Assembly: GCF_009910705.1 (NCBI RefSeq)
Contig: NZ_JAAAXJ010000017.1
Coordinates: forward strand, 1-64,000
Source: Microvirga arsenatis
GTDB taxonomy: Bacteria > Pseudomonadota > Alphaproteobacteria > Rhizobiales > Beijerinckiaceae
Length of the DNA: 64,000 nt
Direction: 5' to 3'
Part shown: piece after piece, positions 16,453-22,509 of the stretch
Layout: the number at the start of each line of letters is the position of its first letter
Position numbering within the stretch: position 1 is the first letter of the stretch
The notes under the pieces: generated by a model
Database searches by the model: none
What the model was told of the DNA's origin: nothing
What the model saw: the letters and a program-made list of their open reading frames with translations, nothing else
Position numbers and translations under genes: made by a program

Positions 16453-17124
16453 ACTGGCAGAAACATCTGAGACAAAGGCGACGACACATGGAAGGACTCG
16501 AACCGCGGCTCCACTCTCCCGAGACAGAGGAAAGCACTCGCAACTCGATCAGAGGCCAAGCTGTTTGCTGTTGACGGCTCGTCAGCCAGGGGCCCACTAT
16601 AAATAGTACACGTTTCACGGAGGTCATGGGCGGTTCCGTCGCGACTTTGTGTTCCAGGGTAGGAAGAACGCTATTCCACATGTAAGGCCCTACGCGGCCA
16701 GGATCTGAACTGCTCCGCCAATGAAGGCTGCGGATTGTGGGTATCGTCGCTGGGCATTTTGGTGTGAGACCCAGGCTTTTCGAGCAGCCCTGGGCATCCA
16801 ACCTAAGATTCTGTGACCTTGGACTCTCACGTCAAGCGTCAATGTGAGATGAGTTTGGGACCATCCCTCCCCTTCCCATTTTGATTAGCTGAGAAGCACT
16901 TGCTTCGCCGAGCTGCGTCTGCGATCAGAGCTCACGCGTGCCCTGAAGCCAGACAGCGTCTGAGAGCCGGAGTCTTACGTTAGCTACCTAAAGCTAACGA
17001 GGGTCTCAGGCTGAGCGCCCAAACTCTTGTCGCAGCACGGAAGTAGCATCACTGGAGTGCTGAGATCGCCTTTTTCACGTCAATGTGCGTAGTGCCATCG
17101 GACTGATATTAGCAAGTTCAACTC
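16453..17124 (+). other. Gene-free interval with an orphan nested inverted repeat
   Basis: No convincing gene was found in these 670 bp. A minus-strand open frame at 16442-16801 has tRNA-translation-like composition but no family. At 16978-16985 and 16992-16999 are perfect 8-bp arms (CGTTAGCT and AGCTAACG) with a 6-base loop, nested inside imperfect outer arms TGAGAGCC (16961-16968) and GGGTCTCA (17001-17008). The structure could be a terminator-like RNA fold or a transposon/attachment relic, but no T-run follows. Confidence 0.4.
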
Positions 17125-17418
17125 ATGGCGAATAATGGCATGATGCCGTTCATCGATGAGCAGAAGTCGTGGATGCTGAACCACCAACACCTCGCCATTC
17201 TCCGGGAAGTGAGCCGCGCCGGGAACGTGACCGCGGCCGCCGAGCAGCTGAACCTCAGTCAGCCGGCGCTGTCCCACACATTCCGCAAGGTCGACGAGCG
17301 CCATGGGGTCGAGCCGGGGCCGGAGCTGCGCTCTGCCGTTAGATGCTCCAGGGCTCGATCCACTCTAATTCCGCTAAAGAAGCTTTTGAAGGAAGGTAAT
17401 CGTGACAAAACTCTTTGA
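17125..17418 (+). pseudogene. LysR-family regulator fragment, DNA-binding domain only
   Basis: The readable part is the LysR winged helix-turn-helix: MLNHQHLAILREVSRAGN from the ATG at 17173, then TAAAEQLNLSQPALSHTFRK and VDERHGV. After that the sequence loses similarity, and the entire substrate-binding domain (about 200 residues) is absent. The frame ends at 17418, inside the next gene, which starts at 17402. The family's usual start is the ATG at 17173; an in-frame ATG at 17125 adds 16 residues. It probably once regulated the gluconate/idonate genes downstream. A truncated protein might still bind DNA, but there is no evidence that it is made. Confidence 0.68.
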
Positions 17419-18166
17419 TCTATCAGGCAAGACGGCCCTCGTGACAGGATCCTCGCGCGGTCTTGGCCGCGCAATGGCCGAGGGATTGGCGGCTGCAGGT
17501 GCCGCGATCGTGCTGAACGGCTCCGACGAGGAAAGATTGGCGAAGGCCGTGGCTGAGATGGAATCGGCGGGGTATACTGTGCGAGCCTCGCGCTTTGACG
17601 TTACCGACGAGAAGGCGATTTTTGAAGCCTTCGATGTCCTCGACGGGCAGGGCACCGCGATTGACATCCTCGTCAACAACGCCGGCATCCAGTTCCGCAG
17701 GCCGATGCTCGAGCTCGACACCGCAGACTGGAGGCGTGTCGTCGACACGAACCTGACCAGCGCCTTTATCATCGGTCGCGAGGCAGCGCGCCGTATGGCT
17801 CAGCGCGGGTACGGCAAGATCATCAACATCGGATCGCTGACAAGCGAACTCGCGCGTGCGACCGTGGCTCCCTATACGGTGGCAAAGGGCGGCATCAAGA
17901 TGCTTACCAAGGCCATGGCGGCTGAGTGGTCAGAACTCGGCATTCAAGCCAACGCCATCGGTCCGGGCTACATGCTGACTGACATGAACCAAGCCTTGAT
18001 CGACAACCCGACCTTCGATGCCTGGGTGAAGGGGCGCACGCCTGCGAGGCGGTGGGGTCGCCCGGACGAGCTGGCGGGCACCTGTGTGTACCTCGCCTCG
18101 GCGGCCTCCGACTATGTCAGCGGACAGATCATCTATGTCGACGGCGGAATGATCTCCGTCCTCTGA
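17402..18166 (+). CDS. SDR oxidoreductase, gluconate 5-dehydrogenase-like
   Basis: A GTG start at 17402 has a good Shine-Dalgarno (GAAGGAAGG) just upstream. The 254-residue protein is a classical short-chain dehydrogenase: TGSSRGLGRA (cofactor site, residues 14-23), FDVTDE, NNAG (residues 89-92), catalytic Ser in INIGSLTS, YTVAKGG (Tyr/Lys, residues 158-164) and a C-terminal VSGQIIYVDGGM. The sequence pattern fits the gluconate 5-dehydrogenase (IdnO) group, which interconverts 5-ketogluconate and gluconate with NADP(H). An idonate dehydrogenase relic directly downstream supports this. The gene is intact although its regulator and partner are broken, so it may survive in isolation. Confidence 0.82.
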   Translation: MTKLFDLSGKTALVTGSSRGLGRAMAEGLAAAGAAIVLNGSDEERLAKAVAEMESAGYTVRASRFDVTDEKAIFEAFDVLDGQGTAIDILVNNAGIQFRRPMLELDTADWRRVVDTNLTSAFIIGREAARRMAQRGYGKIINIGSLTSELARATVAPYTVAKGGIKMLTKAMAAEWSELGIQANAIGPGYMLTDMNQALIDNPTFDAWVKGRTPARRWGRPDELAGTCVYLASAASDYVSGQIIYVDGGMISVL

Positions 18167-18191
18167 GGCCGAAAGTAGCTGGAGCATCATC

Positions 18192-18362
18192 ATAGCCGAC
18201 TCACCAGCGCGTGGCGTCGTCATTCCCGCGCCGAAGGACCTGCGAGGCGGTCCCATCCATCGCTCTCGATCCCAGTGATCCCGGCCGCAATCGAGACCGG
18301 TGGGATCTTCGGCACCGACATGCGTTACTTCAACCATCGCGGCTTCGGAACGCAAGGCAGCT
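18192..18362 (+). pseudogene. L-idonate 5-dehydrogenase (zinc-ADH family) N-terminal relic
   Basis: Pieces in successive frames follow the N-terminus of zinc-dependent idonate dehydrogenase: ADSPARGVVIPAPKDLR from 18195, then CEAVPSIALDPSD one frame over, then AAIETGGIFGTDMRYFNHRG with FGTQGS to a TAA near 18361-18363. The GGI(C/F)G(S/T)D(L/M) region aligns with the catalytic-zinc motif GGICGSD; the Cys is replaced by Phe here. The start position reads ATA (18192-18194) after a GGAG at 18180-18183, so the original ATG may have been lost. Two frameshifts and truncation by IS6 sequence make it non-functional. It shows that an idnO-idnD pair once stood here. Confidence 0.62.
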
Positions 18363-18683
18363 AATCGTCTGCTGCGGACGCGGCTCAAGAAGCAAGGCGT
18401 CACTCCATACGTGATGATCACCGATGAACCAGTCAGCTGCGCCATCGCGAAAAGAACAGTGGTGCCGAGCGTCGAACATCGGCAATATCGAGGCTTGAAC
18501 AACCGGACGGAGAACAGTCACGAGCCGACCCGACGACGTGAGCGCATCACGGAGCGCTCCAAGTCAGCCGGGCAGGCGCAGCGCTTCCTCTTGGCTCATG
18601 ATCAGGTTGCCAATCTCTTTCGCTGTCCTGCAAGCATCTCCGCTGCTCACCGCACATCCCTAGCTCAGGCTTTTCAGGTCTGA
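18345..18683 (+). mobile_element. IS6-family transposase remnant (C-terminal third)
   Basis: The frame ending at 18683 reads KAANRLLRTRLKKQG, ITDEPVSCAIAKRTVVPS, VEHRQYRGLNNRTENSHEPT, RRRERITERSKSAGQAQRF and LAHDQVANLFRCPASIS. GLNNRAENSHQPTRRRERI is the hallmark of IS6-family transposases, here with a few changes. The N-terminal two thirds with the DDE aspartates are absent. No terminal inverted repeat pair was found. It abuts the idnD relic, so insertion followed by deletion probably destroyed that gene. Confidence 0.8.
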
Positions 18684-19163
18684 AATGAGGTGGACGAAGC
18701 TGTCGTTGGATTATGCTCTGGCCGTCCAGGAAGGGAGGACCAATCTCAAGCCGCTAAGTTGACAATGCCCGCGGCATCTACCCGGCCACTCCCTATCGTA
18801 CGACGCCGTTCGCCGAGCACGCAACCTCATGCGCAAACAGGGCATCCGCCATGGGAGACTGCATGCGGTTCGGCCGTGTGCCGAGCCCTTCGCTTCGGAG
18901 GCATGCAGAGGAATGAGTTTCTGCCCTTCAGGAGCAAGCTTCGCCTAAATCAAATTAAAATATGAAAGGCGCTTGTTATTACCCGTGTCTAGACCTATAT
19001 CGTTGTTATCGGATTTTGGCCGGACAATCGGGTCGCTTCGCTTTTGACACTGTCAGGCGCACGTTCGGACTTTCTTACCATTACATCGACGAATCGAGCT
19101 GAGGTCGCGCTTTTGCGCGTCTTCACTCACGTGCATCTACAGCAATTGTGAAAGGCTAACCCC
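18684..19163 (+). other. Gene-free leader/promoter region before the cold-shock gene
   Basis: No coding sequence is supported. The last 200 bp are less GC-rich and would contain the promoter and the long 5' untranslated leader that CspA-type genes usually have. A TTGACA lies at 19044-19049 but has no good -10 at the right distance, so no promoter is called. Confidence 0.4.
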
Positions 19164-19373
19164 ATGATTATGGGCACAGTAAAATTCTACAACGATATGA
19201 AGGGCTTCGGCTTCATCCAGCCGAACGATGGCAGCAAGGACGTCTTCGTTCATGCCACTGCCCTTGAGCGCGCCGGCATGCGCAATCTGGTTGAAGGCCA
19301 AAAGGTCTCCTTCGACACGGCCGAGGACCGTCGCTCCGGCAAGATCGCTGTCAACAATATCGAAACGGCGTAA
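19164..19373 (+). CDS. CspA-family cold-shock protein
   Basis: The 69-residue protein is a single OB-fold cold-shock domain. RNP1 is KGFGFIQ (about residues 13-19) and RNP2 is VFVH (about residues 28-31), both with the aromatic residues needed to stack on single-stranded RNA or DNA. It would act as an RNA chaperone in the cytoplasm. The ATG at 19164 is used; an in-frame ATG at 19170 also fits the family. A strong intrinsic terminator follows 46 bp after the stop, so it is monocistronic. Confidence 0.93.
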   Translation: MIMGTVKFYNDMKGFGFIQPNDGSKDVFVHATALERAGMRNLVEGQKVSFDTAEDRRSGKIAVNNIETA

Positions 19374-19419
19374 TCGCTGATGACTGGCTCAGGACATAGG
19401 CCTGTGCCGCTCGGTCTTG

Positions 19420-19447
19420 AAGCCGCTTCCCTGTGGGGCGGCTTTTT
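19420..19447 (+). terminator. Intrinsic terminator of the cold-shock gene
   Basis: Perfect 7-bp arms AAGCCGC (19420-19426) and GCGGCTT (19438-19444) with an 11-base loop are followed by a T-run to 19447. The GC-rich stem and T-run are canonical for Rho-independent termination. Confidence 0.85.
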
Positions 19448-19523
19448 GTTTGCGTCCGCAATCAGTCGGCAGCGGTTATCCACCCTGCCCTGCCTAACAG
19501 CAGTTGGGCTCCAGGAGAGATGA

Positions 19524-19724
19524 ATGTCTCACAAATATAAACTTCGTCAGTTGGTCCGCATCATCCATCCGAATTTCTCGGACAAGCGCGCAACGACAAG
19601 CGGCATCTACGAGGTGACTCGCCTGATGCCGGCCGACCAGACCGGCGAGGTCTCATACCGCGTCAAGTCGTCCGGCTTCGGCGAGCGCGCCGTGCGCGAG
19701 AGCGAGATCGCGGCACAGGCGTGA
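19524..19724 (+). CDS. Conserved small hypothetical protein (66 aa)
   Basis: An AGGAGAG Shine-Dalgarno precedes the ATG at 19524. The 66-residue soluble protein begins MSHKYKLRQLVRIIHPNFSD and contains YEVTRLMP and VSYRVKSSGFGERAVRESEI, a small beta-barrel-like pattern found in short alphaproteobacterial proteins of unknown role. Its stop overlaps the next start as GTGA (19721-19724), so translation of the two is coupled. The last residues, ESEI, resemble the end of KOW/SH3-like small domains, but this is weak. Confidence 0.72.
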   Translation: MSHKYKLRQLVRIIHPNFSDKRATTSGIYEVTRLMPADQTGEVSYRVKSSGFGERAVRESEIAAQA

Positions 19725-20023
19725 CTCATTTGACCAACGCAGACGCCTTCTTTCACGGATCGCCGATCTACGATCCTGTTGCCGTGCTTCGTCAGGGTGA
19801 TGAGGCCCTGTACGTTGCTCGGGTCGGCCGGAAGGCGTCACGACAGTTCATGATCCTCACGCCAACAGGCGAGCATGCCTGGCCACATGAGCCGCTCGGC
19901 AGCCTCTCGGATGTGGGTTGGGCTCTTCGAGCACACGCGTGGCACCTCGTGCCCCCCGAGCCGATGGGCGGCAGTGTTCAGCAAGCCAAGACACTGGCGC
20001 GGTTGCTTGGGGAGCGAACCTGA
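19721..20023 (+). CDS. Hypothetical protein (100 aa)
   Basis: A GTG at 19721 overlaps the upstream stop by 4 bp. The 100-residue soluble product (MTHLTNADAFFHGSPIYDPV, with VLRQGDEALYVARVGRK and ILTPTGEHAWPHEPLGSLSD in the centre) has no membrane segment and ends LARLLGERT. I recognise no domain. The coupled start, the codon bias and the conserved-looking aromatic and Pro positions support a real gene in a two-gene unit. Confidence 0.6.
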   Translation: MTHLTNADAFFHGSPIYDPVAVLRQGDEALYVARVGRKASRQFMILTPTGEHAWPHEPLGSLSDVGWALRAHAWHLVPPEPMGGSVQQAKTLARLLGERT

Positions 20024-20048
20024 CGATTACCAATGCAGAGGTGAATGC

Positions 20049-20114
20049 ATGGACCAGATTACATCGCTCGTAACGCTTCAGCCTCTCAACCCGCAGGCGG
20101 CTCACCATGGTTGA
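20049..20114 (+). CDS. Possible 21-residue upstream peptide
   Basis: AGAGG at 20037-20041 is well spaced from an ATG at 20049. The frame runs 21 codons (MDQITSLVTLQPLNPQAAHH, then G) and stops at 20112-20114, overlapping the ATG of the next gene at 20107. The overlap suggests translational coupling, as in a leader peptide. The peptide itself has no recognisable feature. Confidence 0.33.
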   Translation: MDQITSLVTLQPLNPQAAHHG

Positions 20115-20412
20115 TCAACCAACCAATCTTGATGCGCATCGTGGCATGGCAGCCCAGAAAGCCACCGACCTTCGACGCCTGCGCTCCGAGGTCGAAGACG
20201 ACCAGGCAGCGCTGCACGCAAGACAAGCGGAGCTCGAAGATCTGCTTGCGACAGCACCCGCAACCGACTGGCCGGAGGCAGTCGAGAAGGCGCGCTATCT
20301 GCTGGGTCTGCTCGCAAAGAACTTGGATGCATCCGACCTGCGTCGGCGCAGGCTGATCGACCGGGTGCTGGACGACTTCGACCATCTCCTCGACACGTCA
20401 CCCCACAATTGA
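20107..20412 (+). CDS. Hypothetical helical protein (101 aa)
   Basis: The 101-residue product is almost entirely helical and highly charged: RRLRSEVEDDQAALHARQAE near residue 24 has heptad-like spacing and probably forms a coiled coil. AVEKARYLLGLLAKN and RRRRLIDRVLDDFDHLL follow. There is no membrane segment or signal peptide. Similar short helical proteins near cold-shock and stress genes in Hyphomicrobiales are uncharacterised. The start is fixed by the upstream short frame that overlaps it. Confidence 0.58.
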   Translation: MVDQPTNLDAHRGMAAQKATDLRRLRSEVEDDQAALHARQAELEDLLATAPATDWPEAVEKARYLLGLLAKNLDASDLRRRRLIDRVLDDFDHLLDTSPHN

Positions 20413-20453
20413 GCCAATTATTCCCCGATCCCGACTGACAACGGAGATACCCT

Positions 20454-20600
20454 ATGGCCAGAGGCGAAAAGCGCGGCAACCGCGAGGCAAAGAAGCCGAA
20501 GCAGGACAAGCCTAAGAACCCGATCCCCGCCTCTCCCTTCGTGAACCAAGGCAAGGGCAGCACTCCGGCGAAACCGGCCGGCGGCAGGAGGGCATCATAG
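20454..20600 (+). CDS. Small basic Lys/Gly-rich protein (48 aa)
   Basis: Preceded by GGAGA about 7 bp upstream, the ATG at 20454 gives a 48-residue protein beginning MARGEKRGNREAKKPKQD and ending GRRAS. Very basic N-termini of this MARG-x-x-R-x-NRE-x-KKPK pattern are a recurring small protein of Hyphomicrobiales with no known role; nucleic-acid or ribosome binding is possible from charge. The stop lies within the damaged start of the next relic. Confidence 0.6.
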   Translation: MARGEKRGNREAKKPKQDKPKNPIPASPFVNQGKGSTPAKPAGGRRAS

Positions 20601-20773
20601 CTGAGCCGCAACGGGAACGAGATCAATCGAGGCTTGATCCACCACCCGCTGACATCCCTCAGAGACGGGTTGAAGATCGCGTCGAAGCGTTTCAGCATGT
20701 TGGCGGCTCGCTCATCGCTAAGGTCGAGGCCGCCCGGGCGCCGATGGTGGCCACCGATCCCACGACCGTCTAA
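20597..20773 (+). pseudogene. PAS-domain sensor kinase stub (N-terminal fragment, lost start codon)
   Basis: The frame reads AEPQRERDQSRLDPPPADIP, then HVGGSLIAKVEAARAPMVAT and DPTTV before a TAA at 20771. VEAARAPMVxTDP is the opening of PAS domains in alphaproteobacterial HWE-type sensor kinases (normally continuing DNPIVFxNDAF). The original start site reads ATA at 20597-20599, six bases after AGGAGG (20586-20591), consistent with ATG changed to ATA. The rest of the gene is replaced by IS110 sequence. It cannot encode a working kinase. Confidence 0.55.
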
Positions 20774-21054
20774 ATTTGCCGGTGACGGCTCGCTTGCTTG
20801 AGGAGAAAGCCATCGGGTTGAGGCCGCGGCATGAGCTTCACCTCATAACCGAGGCTCTGGAGCTCCCGCGACCGGTGATGAGCCGAGGCGCAGGCCTCGA
20901 TCCCGATCAGGCAAGACGGCAAGCCCGCAAAGAACTTGAGCACCTACCCTCGCCCGACCCGGCGTCGGATCAGCACCTCGCCGGTGGCGCTGATGCCGCG
21001 CGCCTGAGAGACGGACTTGGCGATGTCCAGACCAATGGTGGTGACCATTCTCAT
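20770..21054 (-). mobile_element. IS110-family transposase remnant (N-terminal part)
   Basis: From the ATG at 21054 the frame reads MRMVTTIGLDIAKSV, ARGISATGEVLIRRRVGRG, a TAG, VLKFFAGLPSCLIGIEAC and ASAHHRSRELQSLGYEVKLM before unrelated sequence and a stop at 20770. TIGLDIAK with the first catalytic Asp, and IEAC-x-SAHHW with the conserved Glu and His-His, are diagnostic of the IS110 DEDD transposase N-terminus. The TAG replaces a Gln codon in this family. The C-terminal half is missing, so the element is dead. It joins the PAS-kinase stub. Confidence 0.8.
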
Positions 21055-21243
21055 GGGCTGCTCCTGTGTCGCTGGCTGCTCGAAACAACCATGCCACCTC
21101 ACCCTAGGGGGCAGCCGTCCACTGCATCAATTCCGGGCCCTTGAGGCTCTCAAGCAAACTCAATTCATTGCTAGCTTGACGGGCGGCTGTGGAAATCACA
21201 GCCGCCCAGAAAACTGCCGCTACCCTTGGAAGGACCATTGCAA

Positions 21244-21257
21244 CTTATCCGGATAAG
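21244..21257 (+). repeat. Perfect 14-bp palindrome CTTATCCGGATAAG
   Basis: This palindrome has no spacer and lies 100 bp upstream of the TetR gene, beyond the IS110 remnant. It may be an operator or part of the old IS boundary. No partner copy was noticed in the window. Confidence 0.5.
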
Positions 21258-21357
21258 AACTTGAACATCCCGCGAAAATGATTATTTTACTGATTGGTAT
21301 CTTATGTAGCCGCGACGTCCTGATCTATTCCCCGTCCCGGCAGCAGATGGGAGAACC

Positions 21358-21948
21358 ATGGGCCGCCATCGTGAATTCGATCCTGACGAGGCGTTGCACA
21401 TCGCGCTTCAGGTCTTTCGACGTCGAGGCTACGAGGGCACTTCCATCTCCGACCTGACGGAAGCAATGGGCATCACGCGCCCAAGCCTCTATGCCGCATT
21501 CGGCAACAAGGAGGACCTCTTCCGCCGGACGCTCGATCTCTATGAGCGCCAGCACCTGTGCTTTGCGCACGAAGCCCTTCAAGCACCGACTGCCCGGACA
21601 GCGGTCGAGCGGCTCCTGCGCGGCTATGTCGACGTCCTGACCGATCCCATGAGCCCGCCCGGCTGCCTCGGCGTCAATGGGGCCGTGGCCTGCAGCGAGG
21701 CGAGCGAGTCCATCCGCGAGGAACTCATCGCTCGGCGGATGGTCAACGAGAACAACCTGCGCGATCGTTTGGAGAAGGCACGCTCCGACGGCGACTTCCC
21801 CAGCGATGAGGATCCCGCCGACTGGGCTCGCTATGTCGTCTCGGTCGGCCTTGGGATGGCGGTCAGGGCAGCATCGGGCACTTCGCGCGAGGAACTCCAA
21901 CGGGTGGTTGATGTCGCCATGCGAAGTTGGCCAACTGCGCCGCGCTGA
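21358..21948 (+). CDS. TetR/AcrR-family regulator of the RND efflux operon
   Basis: The 196-residue protein has the TetR helix-turn-helix (ALHIALQVFRRRGYEGTSIS, then LTEAMGITRPSLYAAFGNKEDLF, residues 12-55) and a divergent ligand-binding C-terminus containing PPGCLGVNGAVACSEAS, typical of AcrR-like drug sensors. GGGAGAACC precedes the ATG at 21358. It is convergent with the gene at 21971 and lies at the far end of the RND operon, whose promoter has a TetR-type palindrome. Part of that site (GATTGGTA) recurs at 21292-21299 before this gene, which suggests autoregulation. It would repress the pump until a substrate binds. Confidence 0.85.
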   Translation: MGRHREFDPDEALHIALQVFRRRGYEGTSISDLTEAMGITRPSLYAAFGNKEDLFRRTLDLYERQHLCFAHEALQAPTARTAVERLLRGYVDVLTDPMSPPGCLGVNGAVACSEASESIREELIARRMVNENNLRDRLEKARSDGDFPSDEDPADWARYVVSVGLGMAVRAASGTSREELQRVVDVAMRSWPTAPR

Positions 21949-21970
21949 AACCTGGACCGCTCCCCATTCC

Positions 21971-22441
21971 TCAGTTCGAATGTTCTTTGAACCCTTCGAC
22001 CGTCAGGCTGATCGGAACGACGGCAGTTCCAAGGTTCACTGTCGCCTCGATTGTTCCATCCGATGGAAGGCCTCCGGCGAGCCCATCAACCTCGATCCAA
22101 AGCCCCTCTCCGTCCATTGAGAGGACCTCACCTGGGGCCACAGGGATTGTGTCCAAGATCGTGTTCGTCCCATTACCGAGCGATGCTACGATCCGGCAGC
22201 GCCAGGCATCAGCGACTGTTATCCCTCCGAACGAGATTCGTTCACTGCTCCGATTCTCCAGCTGGAACATGATCTGCGCCCGATTTCCCCCCTTAGCGAG
22301 CGAGACGCGCACGTCCATCAGAACCACCTCGTTCGTGATGCGGTAGTCTTCCTCCGCCCTCACATCTTCCAAGAGAACGCCTATGACGAGAGATAGTACG
22401 GAAGCGGCCACAATTCGGAGACTTTTCCAAAACCGGATCAT
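21971..22441 (-). CDS. Exported hypothetical protein next to the RND operon
   Basis: The ATG at 22441 gives 156 residues; a GTG nine bases upstream is the alternative. A signal peptide or anchor occupies residues 5-28 (IVAASVLSLVIGVLLEDVRA). The rest is beta-rich: NEVVLMDVRVSLAKGG, IMFQLENRSSERISFGGITV, VAPGEVLSMDGEGLWIEV and a final TVNLGTAVVPISLTVEG. The layout resembles PCu(A)C-type periplasmic folds but lacks their His/Met copper ligands, so that comparison is tentative. It is 68 bp downstream of the RND pump on the same strand and may be the last gene of that operon. Confidence 0.62.
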   Translation of the reverse strand: MIRFWKSLRIVAASVLSLVIGVLLEDVRAEEDYRITNEVVLMDVRVSLAKGGNRAQIMFQLENRSSERISFGGITVADAWRCRIVASLGNGTNTILDTIPVAPGEVLSMDGEGLWIEVDGLAGGLPSDGTIEATVNLGTAVVPISLTVEGFKEHSN

Positions 22442-22509
22442 GGAAGGCACCCTATTCGTTTGGCAAGAGTGATCGAGGGCGTTACCTGAGGCAGCGCCCT
22501 CGCACTCGT

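Noticed and set aside
16480..16560. tRNA-like text (GGACTCGAACC, minus strand GGTTCGAGTCC)
   Set aside because: The 5-bp T-stem does not pair on either side of the loop, and no acceptor or anticodon stem could be built. It is at most a tRNA fragment.
19044..19072. TTGACA as -35 of the cold-shock gene
   Set aside because: No acceptable -10 lies 15-19 bp downstream, so the promoter cannot be placed.
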